From JBCKUK01 sp038924905 (GTDB taxonomy: Bacteria > Pseudomonadota > Gammaproteobacteria > Burkholderiales > Methylophilaceae): a stretch of DNA of 24,359 nt. Shown one piece after another: positions 20,446 through 24,359 of the stretch (position 1 is the first letter of the stretch; every line of letters begins with the position of its first letter). The stretch covers positions 1-24,359 of the forward strand of contig JBCKUK010000019.1 of the NCBI GenBank assembly GCA_038924905.1, read 5' to 3'. The position numbers were made by a program, and so were the translations under genes. The notes beneath the pieces are model-generated. The model saw nothing but the letters and a program-made list of their open reading frames with translations. It was not told where the DNA came from and searched no databases.

Positions 20446-23355
20446 ATGACAGACTATAAAAATACAAAATACAAATTAAACCTGCCCGAGACGCCCTTCC
20501 CCATGCGGGGCGACCTCGCCAAGCGCGAGCCTGCCTGGGTCAAGGCATGGCAGGATAAAAAGATCTACGAGCGTATTCGCAAAGCGCGCAAGGATTCTCC
20601 AAAAGGTAAGTTCATCCTGCATGACGGCCCACCGTATGCCAACGGTGACATTCATATCGGCCACGCAGTTAACAAGATTCTTAAGGACATCATTGTTAAA
20701 GCCAAAACCATGTCAGGCTTTGATGCGCCTTATGTGCCGGGCTGGGATTGCCACGGCCTGCCGATTGAATTGATGGTGGAAAAAACCCACGGCAAAGATA
20801 TTCCGCCAGCCAAGTTCCGTGAGCTGTGCCGTACTTATGCTGCCGAGCAGATAGAGCGCCAGAAAGCCGATTTCATACGCTTGGGCGTGCTGGGCGATTG
20901 GGATCATTCCTACCTAACCATGGATTTCAAAACCGAAGCCGACATCATGCGTGCCCTCGGCAAGATTTATGAAAATGGCTATGTGTATCAAGGCAGCAAG
21001 CCGGTGCACTGGTGCGTGGATTGCGGCTCTGCGTTGGCTGAGGCTGAAGTTGAATACGAGGACAAGGATTCACCGGCAATTGATGTCAAGTTTGAAGTGG
21101 TAGATAGAAAGGATTTTTGGAACAAGGTAACAGGCCGAGTTTTTGCCGATGGTGAAAGAATTCCACTCTCAGTTCGGCGTGGTGATGAAAGTAAGCCAGT
21201 TTATTTTGTTGTCTGGACCACTACTCCTTGGACGTTGCCAGCTAACGAGGCGGTATGCCTTAATCCAGAAATGGATTACGAGATAATTCAAACTTCCGAT
21301 CAATATATTGTGCTGGCTAGAGATTTACGTGATGCAGCTCTAAAGAGATATGGGTTAGACCATTTAGCTGACAGTAGCATTAATATATTTACTAATTTCT
21401 TAGGTACGAATTTGGAGAAAGTTGTTTTACAACATCCATTTTACCTAGAACGTAAAGTACCAATAATTCTTGGTGAACATGTAACCGCTGAAGCAGGCAC
21501 TGGTGCCGTTCACACTGCTCCAGCGCACGGTCTGGACGATTATGCGGTCGGTATGCGTTACAACTTGCCGGTGGATAACCCCGTTGGGGACGACGGCAAG
21601 TTTTACGCAAAGATTCCACTGGTCGGCGGGCAGAGTGTATGGGATGCAAACAAGACCATCATCGAAGCGCTCGCCGCCAGCGGTAATCTCATGGCTCCAG
21701 CAGCACGTATCACCCATAGCTATCCGCATTGCTGGCGTCATAGGACACCAGTGATTTTCCGCGCGACGCATCAATGGTTCATCGGTATGGATCTTGAAAC
21801 TGATAAATGGTATATGGGTGAAAAAATAGGTAAAGAAACGTTGCGAGACGTTGCTGAATATGCAGTTGGTCGCACTGAATTCTTCCCAGCATGGGGACAA
21901 GCACGGCTCGAAGCCATGATCAAGAACCGCCCTGACTGGTGCATCTCGCGCCAACGTAACTGGGGTGTGCCGATGCCGCTGTTTGTGCATAAAGAAACCG
22001 GCGAACCACATCCGGATACTTTGGCGTTGCTGGAAAAAGTTGCGTTACTGGTAGAGAAACAAGGCATTGAAGCCTGGTTTGGTTTGGATATTAAACACTT
22101 CCCAGAAGTGGACGCCACAAAGTATAAAAAGGTTACCGATACACTGGATGTTTGGTTTGATTCCGGCGTAACACACGCAACCGTGCTCAAGCAACGTTCA
22201 GAACTGCAATTTCCGGCGAGCTTGTATCTGGAAGGCTCTGACCAGCATCGTGGCTGGTTCCAAAGTTCGCTACTAACTGGCTGTGCCATTGAAGGCCGTG
22301 CGCCGTATGAGGCCTTGTTAACGCATGGCTTTGTGGTGGATGGCAGTGGCAAGAAGATGAGCAAATCCAAGGGCAATGTGGTTGCGCCACAAAAGGTGAT
22401 GGATACTTATGGTGCAGACATCTTGCGCCTCTGGGTCGCCTCTACCGATTACTCTGGCGAGCTGACGATCTCTGATGAAATTCTGAAACGTGTAGCAGAA
22501 AGCTATCGCCGCATCCGTAATACGCTGCGTTTCCTGTTGGCAAACCTGGCGGACTTTGATGCTGCGAAAGATATGCTGCCGGTTGAACAGTGGTTGGAAA
22601 TAGACCGTTACGCACTGGTGCTTGTGCAAGATTTACAAAATGAAGTCCGCGCAGATTATGAAAATTACGATTTTCATCTTGCCGTGCAGAAGTTGCATCA
22701 CTTTTGCTCGGAGGAACTCGGCGCATTTTATCTAGATATCCTGAAGGATAGGCTTTACACCGCTGGAGAGGTATCTCAAGCCCGCCGCTCTGCTCAAACT
22801 GTTTTGTGGCACATCATGCAATCATTAACCAAGCTCTTTGCACCAATAATATCCTTCACTGCAGATGAGGCTTGGAACTTGGTTACAAACGATCCTGATG
22901 ATCATGTTTTACTTCATGGGTGGCACGCGTTTCCAGAAGTTAACAATCAAGTTGCGCTACATATTCGCTGGAGTAATTTGCGCAAAATTCGTTCTGTTAC
23001 CCTGAAATTTCTTGAAGACCTCCGGACGGAAGGCAAGATTGGATCATCCTTGCAAGCTGAAGTTGATATAAGCGTGGGTGAAAGTACCTATGATTCTTTA
23101 AAAGAAATTGGTGAAGATCTGCGTTTTGTGCTGATAACATCAAAAGCAACTTTACACGCAGCTTCTGAACTTAACAGTTCATCGTCCTCGGATTTGGAAA
23201 ATATAGGCGTTTTGGCCGTAGCTTCGATACACTCCAAATGCGACCGTTGCTGGCACTACCGCGCTGATGTCGGCTCTCACGCAGACCATCCAACCATTTG
23301 TGGCCGTTGCGTGAGCAATCTGTTTGATACTGGCGAGCCCAGAAAATATGCTTAA
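20446..23355 (+). CDS. ileS: Isoleucyl-tRNA synthetase
   Basis: A 969-residue class I synthetase charging tRNA-Ile. HIGH is seen as HIGH-like HIGH motif H70-H73 in GDIHIGHAVNK, and KMSKS is at 637-641. The CP1 editing domain (~residues 200-400) retains WTTTPWTLPAN and AGTGAVHTAPAHG. The C-terminal zinc site is C932/C935 and C952/C955. Length and domain order are bacterial type. The DNA is uneven: parts of 21090-21490 and ~22660-23220 are much richer in A+T and use AGA/AGG arginine codons, unlike the 5' part. ribF-ileS-lspA is the classical order; the Shine-Dalgarno is weak. Confidence 0.97.
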   Translation: MTDYKNTKYKLNLPETPFPMRGDLAKREPAWVKAWQDKKIYERIRKARKDSPKGKFILHDGPPYANGDIHIGHAVNKILKDIIVKAKTMSGFDAPYVPGWDCHGLPIELMVEKTHGKDIPPAKFRELCRTYAAEQIERQKADFIRLGVLGDWDHSYLTMDFKTEADIMRALGKIYENGYVYQGSKPVHWCVDCGSALAEAEVEYEDKDSPAIDVKFEVVDRKDFWNKVTGRVFADGERIPLSVRRGDESKPVYFVVWTTTPWTLPANEAVCLNPEMDYEIIQTSDQYIVLARDLRDAALKRYGLDHLADSSINIFTNFLGTNLEKVVLQHPFYLERKVPIILGEHVTAEAGTGAVHTAPAHGLDDYAVGMRYNLPVDNPVGDDGKFYAKIPLVGGQSVWDANKTIIEALAASGNLMAPAARITHSYPHCWRHRTPVIFRATHQWFIGMDLETDKWYMGEKIGKETLRDVAEYAVGRTEFFPAWGQARLEAMIKNRPDWCISRQRNWGVPMPLFVHKETGEPHPDTLALLEKVALLVEKQGIEAWFGLDIKHFPEVDATKYKKVTDTLDVWFDSGVTHATVLKQRSELQFPASLYLEGSDQHRGWFQSSLLTGCAIEGRAPYEALLTHGFVVDGSGKKMSKSKGNVVAPQKVMDTYGADILRLWVASTDYSGELTISDEILKRVAESYRRIRNTLRFLLANLADFDAAKDMLPVEQWLEIDRYALVLVQDLQNEVRADYENYDFHLAVQKLHHFCSEELGAFYLDILKDRLYTAGEVSQARRSAQTVLWHIMQSLTKLFAPIISFTADEAWNLVTNDPDDHVLLHGWHAFPEVNNQVALHIRWSNLRKIRSVTLKFLEDLRTEGKIGSSLQAEVDISVGESTYDSLKEIGEDLRFVLITSKATLHAASELNSSSSSDLENIGVLAVASIHSKCDRCWHYRADVGSHADHPTICGRCVSNLFDTGEPRKYA

Positions 23356-23371
23356 ATCTTCTAAGTTCGTC

Positions 23372-23391
23372 ATTCCCGCGTAGGCGGGAAT
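23372..23391. repeat. dRS3-like palindromic repeat, copy 1
   Basis: ATTCCCGCGTAGGCGGGAAT matches the pattern ATTCCC-N8-GGGAAT known as dRS3 in Neisseria, and folds as an 8-bp stem with a GTAG loop. It starts 17 bases after the ileS stop. Confidence 0.8.
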
Positions 23392-23456
23392 CCAGGCAAC
23401 CATCATGCTTAGCGCTATAGATGTTATACGCATCACTACTGTTCGACTTAGACTGG

Positions 23457-23476
23457 ATTCCCGCCTACGCGGGAAT
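23457..23476. repeat. dRS3-like palindromic repeat, copy 2, inverted
   Basis: ATTCCCGCCTACGCGGGAAT is the exact reverse complement of the copy at 23372-23391. Flanking bases are also inverted (GGAATCCAG on one side, CTGGATTCC on the other). The pair encloses 65 bases and can form a large stem-loop between ileS and lspA. The second copy ends 11 bases before the lspA ATG. Confidence 0.8.
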
Positions 23477-23487
23477 GGTGGTGTGTG

Positions 23488-23964
23488 ATGACGGCTTCTT
23501 TTTATCGCTGGCTTGGCATCAGTGCGGTTGTTATTGCGTTAGACCTGTACACCAAACACTTGGTAACAGCTGCTTTTGCTTATAGTGAGCACTTACAAAT
23601 CACGTCATTTTTTGATTTGGTTTTATTCCATAACGAAGGCGCGGCATTTAGTTTTCTCAGCAATGCTGGCGGTTGGCAGCGGATTTTCTTTAGTGTAGTT
23701 GCGCTGATTGCTTCAGTGGTGATTGTTTATCTATTACGTAAATACTCAAATCAGAAACTCTTTTGTTTTGCGTTGGCTCTGGTTTTAGGCGGGGCGCTGG
23801 GCAATCTGTACGATCGCCTTACCTTGGGCTATGTGGTGGACTTCCTGTATTTCCACTACCAGGATTACTATTGGCCAGCTTTCAATGTGGCAGATTCGGC
23901 TATTAGCTGCGGGGTTGCCCTGCTTCTACTGGATAGTTTTAAAAAATCCACTAATGAGAGTTGA
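23488..23964 (+). CDS. lspA: Lipoprotein signal peptidase (signal peptidase II)
   Basis: A 158-residue inner-membrane aspartic protease with four hydrophobic segments, which removes signal peptides from prolipoproteins. The conserved FHNEGAAFSFL, GGALGNLYDRL and FNVADSAIS stretches are present. The catalytic aspartates should be D118 (VVDFL) and D136 (NVADS). ATG 23488 follows directly on an in-frame GTG (23485) that could also serve. A dRS3-like repeat ends 11 bases upstream, so its GGGAATGG may act as the ribosome-binding site. A substrate candidate in the window is the PCuAC lipoprotein. ispH, the usual next gene, is not found; a DUF2946 gene follows instead. Confidence 0.96.
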   Translation: MTASFYRWLGISAVVIALDLYTKHLVTAAFAYSEHLQITSFFDLVLFHNEGAAFSFLSNAGGWQRIFFSVVALIASVVIVYLLRKYSNQKLFCFALALVLGGALGNLYDRLTLGYVVDFLYFHYQDYYWPAFNVADSAISCGVALLLLDSFKKSTNES

Positions 23965-23989
23965 GCTCAAAGTTTGGGGCAGGTAATAT
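23961..23989 (+). promoter_or_regulatory. Candidate promoter for the DUF2946 gene
   Basis: TTGAGC (23961-23966), 17 bases, TAATAT (23984-23989), overlapping the lspA stop. The expected transcription start would fall at or next to the ATG at 23996, implying a leaderless message, so this is uncertain. Confidence 0.35.
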
Positions 23990-23995
23990 AGGCGC

Positions 23996-24359
23996 ATGTT
24001 TAAGCGAGCACACAATAAAGCTGTTAGTTGGATTGCCATTGCTGCAATGCTCTTTGCATCGCTTGCACCCGGCATCTCTCACGCATTTGCAGCAAAAAAT
24101 GCATCACAAACACTCTGGCAGGAGCTTTGTACCGCGCAAGGCACTAAACTGATTGCCAGCAATGTGGCTGGTCAATCTGATGCGTCCACACAAAGCAAGC
24201 CAGTGCAAAGTGACATTGGCATGCATTTCGAGCATTGCCCGTATTGTTCCAGCCACGCAGGCTCCGTGGGTCTACCATCAGCGTCTATTGCAGTATTTTT
24301 GGCAGCACTCAATTCGCATCAAGCAATTGAGATTTACGATTCCCCAGTAGTACAGCGTT
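23996..24359 (+). CDS. DUF2946-family secreted protein (3' end beyond window)
   Basis: The frame from ATG 23996 is open for 121 codons to the window edge. It begins with a clear Sec signal peptide (basic KRAHNK, hydrophobic WIAIAAMLFASLAPG, cleavage near SHAFA). The diagnostic MHFEHCPYCSSHAG motif marks the DUF2946 family, whose CxxC-type Cys/His cluster is often taken to bind metal; members frequently lie near copper or TonB-receptor genes. The C-terminal end is missing. It begins 31 bases after lspA and may be co-transcribed or use the promoter candidate overlapping the lspA stop. Function unproven. Confidence 0.8.
   Translation, partial: MFKRAHNKAVSWIAIAAMLFASLAPGISHAFAAKNASQTLWQELCTAQGTKLIASNVAGQSDASTQSKPVQSDIGMHFEHCPYCSSHAGSVGLPSASIAVFLAALNSHQAIEIYDSPVVQR

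Noticed and set aside
23179..23436. Minus-strand frame containing WIPAYAGMT
   Set aside because: This peptide is the familiar false translation of dRS3-like repeats, and the frame is antisense to ileS.

Overview
This 24.4 kb window looks like a chromosomal segment of a betaproteobacterium. A Nitrosomonadales or Methylophilaceae-like member is my best guess, inferred from gene families and gene order rather than from any database search. The supporting syntenies are pilD-coaE-zapD-yacG, rplU-rpmA-obgE-proB and murJ-ribF-ileS-lspA. Almost all of it is housekeeping DNA, and I do not see a convincing new multi-gene system. The unusual material is concentrated in a rearrangement scar at about 9.1-11.2 kb, in several small intergenic repeat elements, and in a few odd protein architectures.

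Layout. 1-2342 (-): a GAF-domain GspE/PilB-type secretion or pilus ATPase that runs off the left edge. 2560-5619 (+): argJ (arginine synthesis), a DUF815 AAA+ ATPase, and a Nudix hydrolase fused to a ThiE/TenI-like domain. 5630-8602 (-): a PCuAC copper-chaperone lipoprotein, yacG, zapD, coaE and the prepilin peptidase pilD. 8760-9095 (+): an unrecognised 111-residue protein. 9215-11170: debris, made of the 3' end of an aldehyde dehydrogenase gene (-), a decayed IS3-family element, and a TPR-rich gene fragment joined in frame to the transposase remnant. 11202-12170 (-): ispB. 12216-12488: a MITE-like element with inverted ends. 12597-17452 (+): rplU, rpmA, terminator, then obgE-proB-purE-purK ending in a strong bidirectional terminator shared with rpsT (-). 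17953-23964 (+): murJ-ribF-ileS-lspA. 23996-end (+): the start of a DUF2946 protein.

How the parts connect. Two type IV pilus/type II secretion genes (the ATPase and the prepilin peptidase) flank the argJ block. yacG, zapD and coaE form the usual cell-division/CoA cluster with pilD. rplU-rpmA have a good promoter and their own terminator. obgE-proB-purE-purK are tightly packed, with overlaps at obgE/proB and purE/purK. murJ, ribF, ileS and lspA join lipid II flipping, flavin cofactor synthesis, isoleucyl-tRNA charging and lipoprotein signal processing.

The points most worth a second look are the in-frame IS3/TPR chimera, the two copies of a hairpin repeat (one touching the ATPase start), the repeat that directly abuts the obgE start, the long Ala/Lys-rich tail on ribosomal protein L21, and the AT-rich, AGA-using patches inside ileS.
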